The notes: generated by a model from the sequence alone, not told the origin. DNA of 64,000 nucleotides from an uncultured Bacteroidales bacterium (GCA_902782465.1 CACZNH010000003.1:1-64000), one strand, 5' to 3'. Positions 16,650 to 26,218 are shown, numbered from the stretch's first letter. Translations and numbers: made by a program.

Positions 16650-17501
16650 TTAGTTCCAGGGCTTGAGGCCTAGGAATTTTTGTGCCAGGTCGGTGTCGTT
16701 GTTGAAGTCGTTGATGAGCGTTTCGCCCTGATCTAAGCGGCCGATGGCCTCCATGTCCTCGCTGGAGAGTTCAAAGTCAAAGATGTCGAGATTGCTTGCC
16801 ATGCGCTCCTTGTGCAATGTCTTGGGCACAGGCATGATGTCTTGCGACACCAGCCAGTTGAGGGCCACTTGGGCGTTGGTTTTGCCATATTTTGCTCCGA
16901 TGGCCTTGAGTGTCTCGTTTTCAAAGAAACCGTGCCGGCCCTGTGCCAACGGTCCCCATGCCATGAGTTGCGTGCCATAGTCCCTGATGAGTGCACGCAT
17001 GGCCTTTTGCTGGGCAAAGACATGGGTCTCGAGCTGCAGCACAGCGGGCTTGACGTCCATGTGCTCGGCGATGTCGATAAAACGCACGTTATAGAAGTTG
17101 CTCAGTCCGATGGCCCTTGCCTTGCCAGCCTGATAGGCTTTTTCCATCGCCCGATAGGTGCCATAGCAGTCACCATAGGGCTCATGCACCAGCAGCAGGT
17201 CAACATAGTCGGTGCACAGTTTGCGCAGCGACTCATCGATGCTTTGTGCCGCACGTTCCTCGCCGGCGTTGCTGATCCACACCTTGGTGGTGATGAACAG
17301 CTGGTCGCGCGGGATGCCGCACTTCTTGATGGCAGCGCCCACACCTTCTTCATTCTTATAGTCTTGGGCGGTGTCGATGCTGCGGTAGCCCATCTCAATG
17401 GCGTCCAGCACGCAGCGCTCGCATTCGGCTGGAGAGAGTCTGAATACTCCAAATCCCAGTGCGGGCATCTCTACACCATTGTTCAGTTGAATCGTTTTCA
17501 T
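16650..17501 (-). CDS. Aldo/keto reductase
   Basis: 283-aa NADPH-dependent oxidoreductase of the AKR superfamily, with a (beta/alpha)8 barrel in the cytoplasm. The catalytic tetrad positions are visible: Asp and Tyr in SIDTAQDYKNEEGVG, Lys in FITTKVWISN and His in LLVHEPYGD. ARAIGLSNFYNV and PVPKTLHKERMASN (coenzyme binding) are typical of the DkgA-like bacterial group. The substrate cannot be told from sequence. It lies 69 bp downstream of the GH2 gene on the same strand and may be co-transcribed. Confidence 0.88.
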   Translation of the reverse strand: MKTIQLNNGVEMPALGFGVFRLSPAECERCVLDAIEMGYRSIDTAQDYKNEEGVGAAIKKCGIPRDQLFITTKVWISNAGEERAAQSIDESLRKLCTDYVDLLLVHEPYGDCYGTYRAMEKAYQAGKARAIGLSNFYNVRFIDIAEHMDVKPAVLQLETHVFAQQKAMRALIRDYGTQLMAWGPLAQGRHGFFENETLKAIGAKYGKTNAQVALNWLVSQDIMPVPKTLHKERMASNLDIFDFELSSEDMEAIGRLDQGETLINDFNNDTDLAQKFLGLKPWN

Positions 17502-17570
17502 AAGGGTGATGTCATGTCATTGGGTTACTACTGATGGCAAAGGTTTACATCCCGAAGTTTTCTTTCTGGT

Positions 17571-20024
17571 TTATTGTGCAGTGATATTTAAATTTCCTGA
17601 CTTCAGACCGTTGCTGCTGCAGTTCAATTGAAGGGCAGCGGGCGTGTGTCCGCTCTGGATGAGAATCTGAGCCAGTCCGTTGAATGCCGGGATTTGGAAT
17701 GTGTGGCAGTCCAGTTCTTCGGGATGGTCGGGACCAAGGTAGGAAGGGTCTCCGTTGCCGACCCCCAAAATGCGGCCGTCTCCCTCGAGTGAGCAGGTCA
17801 GCATGGGGCAGGCGTCAGGAACGATACGCCCCTTGTTGTCCTGAATCTCAACGGTCACGATGGCCACATCGCGCCCATCGGCGGTGATATGCCCTCGGTC
17901 TGTTGTCAGCACAATTTTTGCCGCAGGGTTGGTGGTCTCGACAGTTTGTTTCAAGATGCGCTTTCCATTCTTGTATCCAACGGCAACTATGCGGCCCGGT
18001 TGATAGACGGCTTTCCATTTCAGGTGACCGTTCTTGGGCATCGCCTGTCGACCCAGCTGCTTGCCGTTCACGGTCAGCTCCACTTCATCACAGTTGCTGT
18101 AGGCCCAAATCTCCACTTCTTCACCCTCATGGCCTTGCAGGTTCCAGTGAGGGAAGATGTGCAGCACAGGCTCAGCGGTCCACCATGCCCGCAGATAGCT
18201 GGCCTCGTCTTTGGGAAATCCGCAATAGTCAAGAATGCCGAATTCCGAGTCATGGGCGGGATAGGACAGCGGATTGGGCTCGCCACGGTAGTCAAACCCC
18301 GTCCAATAGAAGAGACCTGCCGCCCAAGGACGTTCATCATAGAATTTCCATCCGCGCTCAATCACGTTCTCCACGCCTGGCTCCGTACCACGGTTGATGC
18401 TGACCATATGGCCGGGTTGGTCAGGTGAGTCAAAATAGACACCACGCGTGCCGCTGCCCGTGGTTTCTTCGGTACCCACGATTTTCCATGTGGGGTTGGC
18501 TTTCTTGCGGTTATCCACATCGTTTTGTGCGATATAGTTGAATCCAACCACATCGAGCCCCTTAATCAATTCAGACCCTCCGGCATTGGCGATTGTTGAA
18601 TGGCGGGTTGGGTCAAGCAGGCGGGTATATTCACGCATGGCGGCAGCAATGCGTGTGCCTTGAATGTTATTCTCCAGGCCCCACTCCTCGTTGCCGTCGC
18701 TCCACAGGACAATCGACGGGTGATTGCGGTCGCGCTTAATCATGTTTTCCAACAGCCTCAGGTGCTCGGCATTGATGCCCGCAAGTCGGTTTTCGTCAAT
18801 GACGAGTATGCCCTCGCGGTCGCAGATGTCAAGTTGCGCTGGCGTCATCGGGTTGTGGGATGCACGATAGGCATTGCAGCCCAATTTCTTCAGCTGCTGG
18901 ATGCGCCACGCCATGAGTGCCTCGGGGATAGCGGCTCCCACGCCGGCATGGTCTTGATGCATGTTCACGCCCTTGAGTTCAATCTCTTTTCCGTTGAGCA
19001 GAAATCCTCGGTCGGCGTCAAACTCCACATCACGGATGCCCGTTGTTGTCATGTAAACATCGGTCACCAGCCCGTTCACTTTGACGGTCGTTTCCACTTG
19101 ATACAGATAGGGGTCGATGGTGCTCCACAGATGCGGTCGGTCAAGTGTCAGCATCTGTTTGCAGCCGCTGGTCTGTTTGCCTTTCAGGTCAAGTGTTGCA
19201 GCGGTTGTCCTGCCCACTTCGTTGCCTTGAGCATCGAGCAGCCGGTGCTCTACGGTACACGTCTGCGGTTCCAACGAATGATTATTTACCTCGGTATCCA
19301 CATGAATGGTCGCTGAGGTGTAAGGGGCTTTGAGGTCGGCATAGACAAAGGTGCCGAATGGAGCCACACTGACTGCAGCCGACTTGATGAGCCATGCGTC
19401 CCGATAGATGCCGGCCCCTTCATAGAACCAGCCTTCTTCGAGCGTAGCGTCGGCTCGTACACAAACAAGGTTCTCACCGCCATAGTTCACATATTCAGTC
19501 ACATCATACACCTGCGTGGCATAGCCGCTGGGTTCGGTACCTATGTAGAAGCCGTTGAACCATACGCGGGCATTGCGGAAGATGCCGTCAAACTGCAGGG
19601 CAATGTGCTTGCCCAAGTCCGACTCGGGGATTGTGAGCACCTTGCGGTACCAGCCCACACTCGTTTCGGGATATTTGTAACCCACAGTTTTGTAGCCGTG
19701 CGAGTGGCTGGCCTCTTGAGCATAGGGCAAGGCAGTCACCCAGTCGTGCGGAATGCGCACCTCTTGCCATGTAGAGTCGCTAAACTTGATGGAGTATGGG
19801 CCCTCGTTGTGTATTGAGTTGGCCTTGGTCAAATAGTTGAAATACTCAGTGCCGCAGCCATAGTCCTTTGCCGGGTCGGCAGCGTTGCCCAGGGAGAATT
19901 TCCAGCCCTCGTCCAATCGTATGGCCTCACGCACATGCTGCGCATGGACAGACAGCATTGCACAAAGCATCCACCCCAGAATGGCAAGCCTCATCCCCAC
20001 ATGGTTACCGTCGATATTTTTCAT
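17571..20024 (-). CDS. Secreted GH2-family glycosidase (beta-galactosidase-like)
   Basis: 817-aa enzyme. A signal peptide is present (MRLAILGWMLCAMLSVHAQ, preceded by ten residues). Next come a GH2 sugar-binding jelly roll (GWYRKVLTIPES..., ARVWFNGFYIG), an Ig-like domain, and the TIM barrel with KGVNMHQDHAGVG. The acid/base Glu is in LWSDGNEEWG (near residue 445) and the nucleophile Glu is expected in VGTEETTGSG (near 519). C-terminal beta domains of the DUF4982 and Ig type follow. Exact specificity (beta-galactosidase, glucuronidase or other) is not resolved. The longer frame from 20060 is unlikely because a -7 box at 20063-20070 predicts transcription starting inside it; ATG 20024 is therefore used. 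Confidence 0.88.
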   Translation of the reverse strand: MKNIDGNHVGMRLAILGWMLCAMLSVHAQHVREAIRLDEGWKFSLGNAADPAKDYGCGTEYFNYLTKANSIHNEGPYSIKFSDSTWQEVRIPHDWVTALPYAQEASHSHGYKTVGYKYPETSVGWYRKVLTIPESDLGKHIALQFDGIFRNARVWFNGFYIGTEPSGYATQVYDVTEYVNYGGENLVCVRADATLEEGWFYEGAGIYRDAWLIKSAAVSVAPFGTFVYADLKAPYTSATIHVDTEVNNHSLEPQTCTVEHRLLDAQGNEVGRTTAATLDLKGKQTSGCKQMLTLDRPHLWSTIDPYLYQVETTVKVNGLVTDVYMTTTGIRDVEFDADRGFLLNGKEIELKGVNMHQDHAGVGAAIPEALMAWRIQQLKKLGCNAYRASHNPMTPAQLDICDREGILVIDENRLAGINAEHLRLLENMIKRDRNHPSIVLWSDGNEEWGLENNIQGTRIAAAMREYTRLLDPTRHSTIANAGGSELIKGLDVVGFNYIAQNDVDNRKKANPTWKIVGTEETTGSGTRGVYFDSPDQPGHMVSINRGTEPGVENVIERGWKFYDERPWAAGLFYWTGFDYRGEPNPLSYPAHDSEFGILDYCGFPKDEASYLRAWWTAEPVLHIFPHWNLQGHEGEEVEIWAYSNCDEVELTVNGKQLGRQAMPKNGHLKWKAVYQPGRIVAVGYKNGKRILKQTVETTNPAAKIVLTTDRGHITADGRDVAIVTVEIQDNKGRIVPDACPMLTCSLEGDGRILGVGNGDPSYLGPDHPEELDCHTFQIPAFNGLAQILIQSGHTPAALQLNCSSNGLKSGNLNITAQ

Positions 20025-20061
20025 ATTTCCTGACTTTGAAGATAATTCATTATCACACACT

Positions 20062-20240
20062 GCAAAGATAGTGCAAGCCGAGAGGAGAACAAAAAGAATT
20101 CATTCTTTTTTTATCCCGAGGCGCAGCCCACCTTCGCCGCCAGGCAACGGTAGTGCAAGCCGAATACAAAAACAAAAAAATATTTTTTGATTTTGTTGAG
20201 GCGCAGCCTATCTTGCCCGAGCGTAGCGAGGGAACGATAC
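20062..20240. repeat. Two tandem copies of a promoter-bearing imperfect palindrome
   Basis: Copy one starts GCAAAGATAGTGCAAGCCGAG at 20062 and ends near GAGGCGCAGCCCACC. Copy two (TAGTGCAAGCCGA..., 20151-20240) ends with GAGGCGCAGCCTATCTTGCC and GAGCGTAGCGAGGG. The outer ends are complementary (GCAAAGATAG with CTATCTTGC). The left edge reads TATCTTTG on the minus strand (20070-20063), a -7 box for the GH2 gene. The rest of the gap, 20241-20468, shows no gene. Confidence 0.65.
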
Positions 20241-20468
20241 AAAAAAATTGTGGCACAACCAGCCAATAAGGCAGAGGTTATCTCCGCTTGATCGACAGAG
20301 GCTTTGTGGGAATACATTGTACCCCCCTTTTGTGGTATAACAGGGGCTTTCAACAGTTATTACAGGATGGCAATATCTCATAAACTGCTAAATCATAATC
20401 CTTTAACGATTCTTTACGATTCTTGAAATACTGTCCGTAAATAGCGACAGGATCACGCTTCCAAAATC

Positions 20469-20507
20469 GAAGCCCCGCCACCCGGTATTTCCGGGTAGCG
20501 GGGCTTC
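20469..20507 (-). terminator. Terminator of the TPR gene cluster
   Basis: 17-bp stem with one mismatch: arms 20469-20485 and 20491-20507 (GAAGCCCCGC.ACCCGG and complement), 5-nt loop. Placed 44 bp after the TPR gene stop. A short T-containing tract follows on the minus strand. Confidence 0.75.
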
Positions 20508-20550
20508 ACTATTGTCATAGATAAAAATCTTGGCGGATGATGGATAATTG

Positions 20551-22137
20551 TTACGGTTTGAGCATCTCGATGCTCTCGATGGGGACGTTGTATTCCTCGT
20601 GGATGCGCTGGTCGAGTTGAGTTGGTGTCATCTTTAGGCACTCCTCGGCACGTTTAGGAACTTCAACCACGGCACGGTTCTTGTCGAGATAGGCAAGGGC
20701 TTGCTTGATGGCATAGGCAAAGCCTTCTTCTCCCGGATTCTTAACCTTGTGTTCCAGACCATATTCGATCATAGCAATCATAAAGGCCAGCATACCTACT
20801 TGGCTTTCGGCAACGCTGCAGTCGCGTATTTCTACCGATATTTCGTCGGAGTTCGTACACCAAGCGACAAGGAAACGTTGCACTTGGAATTGTATGTAAC
20901 TATTCGTGTCAAGCGGTTGGTCAAGCCACCAGCGAGAGAGCCTCAGGGCGTCGGCGCTATGTTTGCGGCAGTCCTTGGCATTAGAGACGTTTTCAAGTGC
21001 CGGGATGTCAAGATTGAGGAGGCGGTGCGCCTTTGTCCTCAAGGTGGGCCGTTCGGCCGAAGGAGTGAACGGGTGAGCTTCATACCATTGTGCAAAAGCG
21101 CCCAACTGTTGGGATGCTGTGGGGTCGGTCGCAGTCCACTGCTGGAAGGCATCCATATCGCCGTGAGCCAACAGAAACATGTTATAAGCTTGCCAATGGC
21201 CACTCTCACGCACCTGGCGCTGGAAATCCAGGATGGACACGTCAAAGTAGTCGTCGAACCGCTCATAAAACGAGTCGATAAACCGTCCGCGCACGTCGAT
21301 GAGAGACTGCAGAGTTATTTCCTTCTCGGGAGCCAATGCTTCCACCATCTCCTTTTCAAATGCTAAGGGTAACGCAATGAACACCTGCGAAGAGTCCTTT
21401 GTCATGCCGATCTCTTTCATCTGGGTAAACGAGGTGTGGATCACAGTTGAGTCACCCTGGCTGGTAATGTCGATATGATCTTTATACAGTTGATATAACA
21501 GGGCACTCATCTGTTCACTGAACTGTTGATAGGCATCATAAGTAAAATTCAATAGTCGTGCCGCCTCAGCATACATGATGGCCCAAAAAGGCTCGTATGA
21601 GTCGGAATACAGCAAAGCAAGGAAAAAATAGGCCAACGGTTGCTCCGGGTCTATTTCTATAGCTTTCTCATATAACTCGGCAGCCTTATCATAGTCCTCC
21701 CTCTTTTCGGCAATCTTTCCTTGTTCGACATAGAGAAGAACAGCATCGGGGAAACGCTCAAGACCACGATTATAGGCCTTGATGGCTTCTTTGGTTTTGC
21801 CCATTCCGTCAAGGCAGTTTCCCTCAAGTTGATACACTATGAAGGTGACAGCAGGGTGATCTTCCAGCCGTTTCACGATTTCCAGGGCCTTCTTATTTTC
21901 CCCTAATGCCCAATAGGCATAGCTCATATCGTAGAGCACATTGTAATTGTTGGGGTACTCCTTATCGAGGTTGCTCAGAATCTCGATAGCCGTTTCGGGC
22001 ATGCCCGTGTTTATCAGTGTGATGGCTTTCTCATAGCGGGTTCTGGCAGTTTCACTTAGGTCAGCGATTGTCGTCTGTGCCAATCCTGTGAAGACTGCCA
22101 CCAGGGCGATAATAATTGATAATAGCGTTTTTTTCAT
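20551..22137 (-). CDS. Secreted TPR-repeat protein of unknown function
   Basis: 528 aa with signal peptide (MKKTLLSIIIALVAVFTGLAQ). Residues about 25-200 contain around five tetratricopeptide repeats (for example MPETAIEILSNLDKEYPNNYNVLYDMSYAYWALGE is one helical pair, and DYDKAAELYEKAIEIDP another). TPRs bind partner proteins. The C-terminal 320 residues are helical with no domain I recognise. It is the last gene of a five-gene minus-strand run (25982 to 20551) with gaps of 11-36 bp, ending at a strong terminator. The cluster encodes only exported proteins of unknown role, so a shared envelope function is likely but unproven. Confidence 0.8.
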   Translation of the reverse strand: MKKTLLSIIIALVAVFTGLAQTTIADLSETARTRYEKAITLINTGMPETAIEILSNLDKEYPNNYNVLYDMSYAYWALGENKKALEIVKRLEDHPAVTFIVYQLEGNCLDGMGKTKEAIKAYNRGLERFPDAVLLYVEQGKIAEKREDYDKAAELYEKAIEIDPEQPLAYFFLALLYSDSYEPFWAIMYAEAARLLNFTYDAYQQFSEQMSALLYQLYKDHIDITSQGDSTVIHTSFTQMKEIGMTKDSSQVFIALPLAFEKEMVEALAPEKEITLQSLIDVRGRFIDSFYERFDDYFDVSILDFQRQVRESGHWQAYNMFLLAHGDMDAFQQWTATDPTASQQLGAFAQWYEAHPFTPSAERPTLRTKAHRLLNLDIPALENVSNAKDCRKHSADALRLSRWWLDQPLDTNSYIQFQVQRFLVAWCTNSDEISVEIRDCSVAESQVGMLAFMIAMIEYGLEHKVKNPGEEGFAYAIKQALAYLDKNRAVVEVPKRAEECLKMTPTQLDQRIHEEYNVPIESIEMLKP

Positions 22138-22148
22138 TGTATGGTTAA

Positions 22149-23207
22149 TTAGATGTCCTTGTTATCGGTTGATTCGTCATCGGGGATGTAGACGGTACAG
22201 TGGCGGCGTATCCACTCGATAGAGGTGCTTTCGCCACGCTTGTCATCGCCGAGGTCCATGATTTTTTCGTAGTAGTATTCCTTAGGCCAGCCATTGAAAA
22301 AATAACCGATATAGCTGTTCTCTTTGATCTCGACACCTTGACCTTGGGGCATGGTGGTTTTCAACGAGTCAAGAGCCTGGTCGCGCACCATGTCAAGGCT
22401 ATCGCTGGCCATGTCGCTTATCAATGATACTAAGCTCATGCCAAGATCAACCACGTCCTCAAAAGGAATAGTCGTAGTTGATTGGGTTGAGATGGCATAA
22501 TCGCCGTCGAAGTCATTCTCCTCGTCTTCAATGGCGGTGTAGCCAATCTTAACTGATACGTGCTGTGGATAACCTTCTTCCTCTGTATCCACTTCTTTGT
22601 CGCCGATGTCAAACGTGGAGCCGTGCAGACCGAAGAGATTCTCCAACTCCTCGTAGCAATTGCTGATGCCCTCCTTGGTTGAGAAATGGAGCGACAGGAC
22701 ATTTTCCAGCGACTTTCGAGGCATGATGCTATCCAGGTCTGGAATAGTGCTATATAGTGTGTCACATGTGGCCTTTACACCCTTCTTGAGCTGGTCGCGA
22801 ATCTCGCGCCAGTTGGTGATGCTTTTGAACAATCCCAACTCATCGGTTGTGAACTCGCACACGACCGACAGCATCAACTGCCTCATGGCATTTGTCATCA
22901 GGCTGGTGACCGTGTCGGCATCATGGAGGGTGAAACTCAGCGGAATGTACTTCATCTTGTAACCGTCGCTAGTGGAGTCGGTCACCACTATCATGAAATC
23001 TTCCTCGTAGGACTCACTAACTGTGGTATCATTATTTTCAATCTTGTATTCGATGTGCGCCTGCCTGTAGGTCATCGTGTCATTCTTCCAGAAGTAGCCC
23101 ACCACTGCAATCTCGTTCTCGGGCTCCTCTTGGCTTAACATCAGGTTCTGTGACCATGCTGTCATGGCCACACCGATCATGCACGCTAAAATACAAATTG
23201 TTCTCAT
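22149..23207 (-). CDS. Exported protein of unknown function
   Basis: 352 aa with an apparent signal peptide (MRTICILACMIGVAMTAWSQ). The mature part is rich in acidic residues and alternates predicted beta strands (RQAHIEYKIENNDTTVSESYEEDFMIVV) with a central helical region. The C-terminus is acidic (PDDESTDNKDI). I do not recognise a family. It lies 11 bp before the TPR gene and 24 bp after the FKBP_N-like gene, in one probable transcript. Confidence 0.7.
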   Translation of the reverse strand: MRTICILACMIGVAMTAWSQNLMLSQEEPENEIAVVGYFWKNDTMTYRQAHIEYKIENNDTTVSESYEEDFMIVVTDSTSDGYKMKYIPLSFTLHDADTVTSLMTNAMRQLMLSVVCEFTTDELGLFKSITNWREIRDQLKKGVKATCDTLYSTIPDLDSIMPRKSLENVLSLHFSTKEGISNCYEELENLFGLHGSTFDIGDKEVDTEEEGYPQHVSVKIGYTAIEDEENDFDGDYAISTQSTTTIPFEDVVDLGMSLVSLISDMASDSLDMVRDQALDSLKTTMPQGQGVEIKENSYIGYFFNGWPKEYYYEKIMDLGDDKRGESTSIEWIRRHCTVYIPDDESTDNKDI

Positions 23208-23231
23208 ATTCTCTCGTTATTTTATTAGGTT

Positions 23232-24128
23232 TCAATTATCTTCATCAGGGCGTTTATTGCCCGTTTCGGCCTCGGCCTTCTCGATACCTTTGACGGCCTC
23301 TTCGGGAAGGACGTCATCGATGTCGTCATTAGAATCAAGTTCCTCTGCAACCAGGACATCGAATAGTGCCTCATAATACTTCGCGAGGCACAAATCCACT
23401 TCTTCAACCGACATTTTGCGCTCTGTCAGTTCCAGGGAACCACGGGCACCGTCGATGATCGCATCGTAGTCGAAATCCAGTCCCATTTGGGCACTCATGC
23501 CCGTCGGTGCGGTGAAAATCATGATCGCAGCACCGCGGCCAATATCATAACTGTTGAAGGTGTGTGATTTTTCAAGAATGTCGGCCATTCCTGCTGCATA
23601 GGCCTGCCGATCTTTACTATCGGTCAGTTCTGGTTGGTATTGGGATTGGGGAAGATACAAGCCAACGAGGATGCCAAAAATCGTCCCATATCGGCACTTG
23701 TCTTCGGCTGACAAACCATGCCAGTCTTCTTCAAAAAACCGGCATGCCCCGATGGTATCTTGCGGAAGCTGGATAGTGCCATCGGCTACTTTGCGCAATC
23801 CACGTGCTATGCAGTTCATGTCTAAAACTGGAAGATATGGAAGTCCACCATCAGCCATGCGCTTCAAAAAGAAAAAGCCGTACATCTGCCCCTCACAGTA
23901 GGATATAAGCGCGACAGAATCTTGCTGATAGATGCTCAATCCATCTTCTAACCCCCGAAGAAATGCCTCACGGTCGGCCTGAGTTTGCAGGTACCCGTCA
24001 GCGGCAAACATGACACAGCGCGTGTAGTGATTGCCCATCGCATAGGAGAGTGAATCCAGCGTCTCCTGTGCGAACAAACTGCCAACGATGCAGGCAGCCA
24101 TGGTGAAAGATATCAGAAATCGTTTCAT
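23232..24128 (-). CDS. Exported FKBP_N-like domain protein without catalytic FKBP domain
   Basis: 298 aa with signal peptide (MKRFLISFTMAACIVGSLFAQ). The start of the mature protein, LDSLSYAMGNHYTR, followed by a helical region with LQTQADREAFLRGLEDGL, resembles the N-terminal dimerisation domain of FKBP-type prolyl isomerases, which begins with SYALG-like motifs. No FKBP catalytic domain follows; the C-terminus is an acidic, probably disordered tail. It is a close paralogue of the first ~260 residues of the LRR protein at 26259-28181. The FKBP_N assignment is tentative. Confidence 0.65.
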   Translation of the reverse strand: MKRFLISFTMAACIVGSLFAQETLDSLSYAMGNHYTRCVMFAADGYLQTQADREAFLRGLEDGLSIYQQDSVALISYCEGQMYGFFFLKRMADGGLPYLPVLDMNCIARGLRKVADGTIQLPQDTIGACRFFEEDWHGLSAEDKCRYGTIFGILVGLYLPQSQYQPELTDSKDRQAYAAGMADILEKSHTFNSYDIGRGAAIMIFTAPTGMSAQMGLDFDYDAIIDGARGSLELTERKMSVEEVDLCLAKYYEALFDVLVAEELDSNDDIDDVLPEEAVKGIEKAEAETGNKRPDEDN

Positions 24129-24146
24129 ATCGAATGGGATGATTTC

Positions 24147-25373
24147 TTAATTTTTTATCTTTGAATAAGCGTCTTTGAACAAACGCAGGATGGTGTTTAC
24201 GAAGTTCTCTTCAGTCGGATCGCCCTCAAGCCAGCCATAATTGAGGTGAGAAAAGCCATCGGGGTAATCACTGCCCGACGATGCCTCACCAGCTAAATCT
24301 CCTCCGCTAATTGCCATACCTCCCACGACATAGGGGTCGGCAACGTCAGATTCTCCAAAGAGATCTAAGCTCTTTTCCAGTGTATAGTAACGGCTCCAGC
24401 TGTTCTTCTTGTCTATCACGTAGGCAGCATACTTGCACAACGGTGAGTAGCTTGGCTCGGGCATGTGGATAACATGAACCGTAATCGAATCGTCCACCTG
24501 ATGCGTGCTGATTGACAGCGAGTCCAGGTCGCACTCATAGTGAGTGAACATAAACGTGGTACCCAACTGCAGGCTAAGCATCTTCAGATCTATCAATTGC
24601 TCCTCGTCAAGTTCACCGTTAGCATACCCTGATAGCCGTTGAGGCAAGATCCTGAATTGGAACACATAAGCGCTCAGCGTATCACCCTTATTGATGTTGG
24701 CTATGGCTTCATCAAGTTCTTGTATGGCGGCTTCCTCTTGCCCTTGCTTCAGTGCCTCCAGGCAACGGATGGCCTCATCTTGGCTTTTCGGGGTGCCCCA
24801 ACCGTTGAAGTAACACAAAGCCAACTTTTCAAAGGCATAAGAATAACCTTGTTCAGCAGACTGCTTGAGCAGGTCAAAACCTTTTTCCCAATTCCGTTCA
24901 ACGCCATCACCTGACAAGTATTTCAGGCCCAATTCGTATTGGGATTGAGCGTCTCCAGCGGCAGCACCCTGCTCGTAGTAATAGATAGCCTTGGCCAAAT
25001 CCTCTTCAGTTCCTTGTCCGTACTTGTATGCTTCACCCAACATGCCCATGGCGCCTGCATTGCCTTTCTGCGCTGAACTCATGAACCAGCGAAAGGCTTC
25101 GTCATAATCAGTCTCGACACCCAAGGCTTCTTTGTAGCATATTCCCATCCATAACTCTCCATAGCGGTTTCCCTTGTCAGCGGCATCGCGAATGAGCGAC
25201 ACAGCCTTTTCAGTATCCTGCTCAACACCTTCACCGAAAAGATAATTTATCGCCAGATCAACCTGGCAATTAAGGTTGCCGGCCTCCATGGAATCACGCA
25301 AGGCCTCAATCGATTGCGCCTGAACCGCAAGTGAACCGATAAGAAGGGTCACCAATAAAAGAAGCTGTTTCAT
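24147..25373 (-). CDS. Secreted Sel1-repeat protein
   Basis: 408 aa with signal peptide (MKQLLLLVTLLIGSLAVQAQ). Residues about 25-210 are Sel1-like (SLR) repeats of around 36 residues, such as AINYLFGEGVEQDTEKAVSL and LGLKYLSGDGVERNWEKGFD. Sel1 repeats are alpha-solenoid protein-binding units. The C-terminal half is unrecognised and contains a Gly/Ser/Asp-rich stretch. It is second in the five-gene run, 36 bp after the small 190-aa gene. The spacer between these two genes is nearly identical to the one between the paralogous small gene and the LRR gene at 28181-28218. Confidence 0.82.
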   Translation of the reverse strand: MKQLLLLVTLLIGSLAVQAQSIEALRDSMEAGNLNCQVDLAINYLFGEGVEQDTEKAVSLIRDAADKGNRYGELWMGICYKEALGVETDYDEAFRWFMSSAQKGNAGAMGMLGEAYKYGQGTEEDLAKAIYYYEQGAAAGDAQSQYELGLKYLSGDGVERNWEKGFDLLKQSAEQGYSYAFEKLALCYFNGWGTPKSQDEAIRCLEALKQGQEEAAIQELDEAIANINKGDTLSAYVFQFRILPQRLSGYANGELDEEQLIDLKMLSLQLGTTFMFTHYECDLDSLSISTHQVDDSITVHVIHMPEPSYSPLCKYAAYVIDKKNSWSRYYTLEKSLDLFGESDVADPYVVGGMAISGGDLAGEASSGSDYPDGFSHLNYGWLEGDPTEENFVNTILRLFKDAYSKIKN

Positions 25374-25409
25374 ATCGCAGTTTTGTTTACTTCTTTAATA
25401 ATTGTAATG

Positions 25410-25982
25410 CTATTTCATTTTGCAGACGATATTCATCTGTGTCAGTTCGTTGATCCAGTCATCTGTTTTTTCATCGATGGATTCCAAGAAGGGGTTGATG
25501 TCGTCACCATACGCCCTGCGCGTATAGAGATTGACCTGTATGGCTTTCTTCCCATTGACGATAACAGGTTTGCAGTGATTGATGTCAACCTCTGCAAAAT
25601 TCACCTTGCCGCCCGCCCCATCGAGCACCAAGAAATCAATGACATACTCTCCGTCTTTCTCATGGACGTAATAATAGGCACAGTCGGTCTTCTTGCGTTC
25701 CTCAAGATTCTGGATCATGTACTCGACATATTGAACAGTTCCTGCTTCTGAGAAGAGCAGCGTGACCGTCAACATCTGCTCATAATTATCAAACGTCTCA
25801 CCCTTAGGGAGCCATTCCTGAAGATAAAAAGCCTCATTTTGGTGTTGACACCACTTGAGTTCAAACTTCTTGTCTTGGAACTTGAGCGTTTTTCCAACAT
25901 TCAGATAATCAACTACTTCTTCCTGTGCAAAAGCCATCACACATGTCAGTATCATCATCAAGGAAAATCCAATTCTCTTCAT
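25410..25982 (-). CDS. Small exported protein, paralogue 1
   Basis: 190 aa with signal peptide (MKRIGFSLMMILTCVMAFAQ). The mature part is a compact alpha/beta domain (KTLKFQDKKFELKWC, CAYYYVHEKDGEYVIDFLVLD, GKKAIQVNLYTRRAYGDD). I do not recognise the family. A paralogue at 28218-28793 shares signal peptide, length and C-terminus (WINELTQMNIVCKMK). Upstream DNA is also shared by the two copies, up to the promoter-bearing repeat at 26049 that only this copy has. First gene of the run ending at 20551. Confidence 0.75.
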   Translation of the reverse strand: MKRIGFSLMMILTCVMAFAQEEVVDYLNVGKTLKFQDKKFELKWCQHQNEAFYLQEWLPKGETFDNYEQMLTVTLLFSEAGTVQYVEYMIQNLEERKKTDCAYYYVHEKDGEYVIDFLVLDGAGGKVNFAEVDINHCKPVIVNGKKAIQVNLYTRRAYGDDINPFLESIDEKTDDWINELTQMNIVCKMK

Positions 25983-26048
25983 ATCAGTTAAATAATGCTG
26001 TTAAAGAATACCAAAGAATAATTAAAAGTATACCAGTTAGTAAGCACT

Positions 26049-26150
26049 GCAAAGATAGTGCAAGCCGAGGGCAATGACAAGACAAAAAGGTTTTTTCTTG
26101 AATTGTTGAGGCGCAGCCTATCTTGCCTGAGCGTAGCGAGGGTACGATAC
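26049..26150. repeat. Promoter-bearing imperfect palindrome (third copy)
   Basis: GCAAAGATAGTGCAAGCCGAG at 26049-26069, an A/T-rich centre, then GTTGAGGCGCAGCCTATC and TTGCCTGAGCGTAGCGAGGG near the right end. This is the same element as at 20062-20240. The left edge supplies TATCTTTG on the minus strand (26057-26050), a -7 box about 68 bp before the start of the 190-aa gene. Confidence 0.65.
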
Positions 26151-26196
26151 AAAAAGTTTATAGTTCATTGTATATTTTTGATTTATTTCGTTTCTT

Positions 26197-26218
26197 GACC
26201 CGGCAGGATGCGCCGGTC
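26197..26218 (-). terminator. Possible terminator of the LRR gene
   Basis: GACC.GGC and GCCGGTC form a short GC-rich hairpin with one bulge, 41 bp after the stop codon of the LRR protein. There is no clear T-run, so the call is weak. Confidence 0.3.

Noticed and set aside
20025-20060. Upstream start of the GH2 gene
   Set aside because: It would precede the predicted transcript start given by TATCTTTG at 20070-20063, and the signal peptide begins further downstream.
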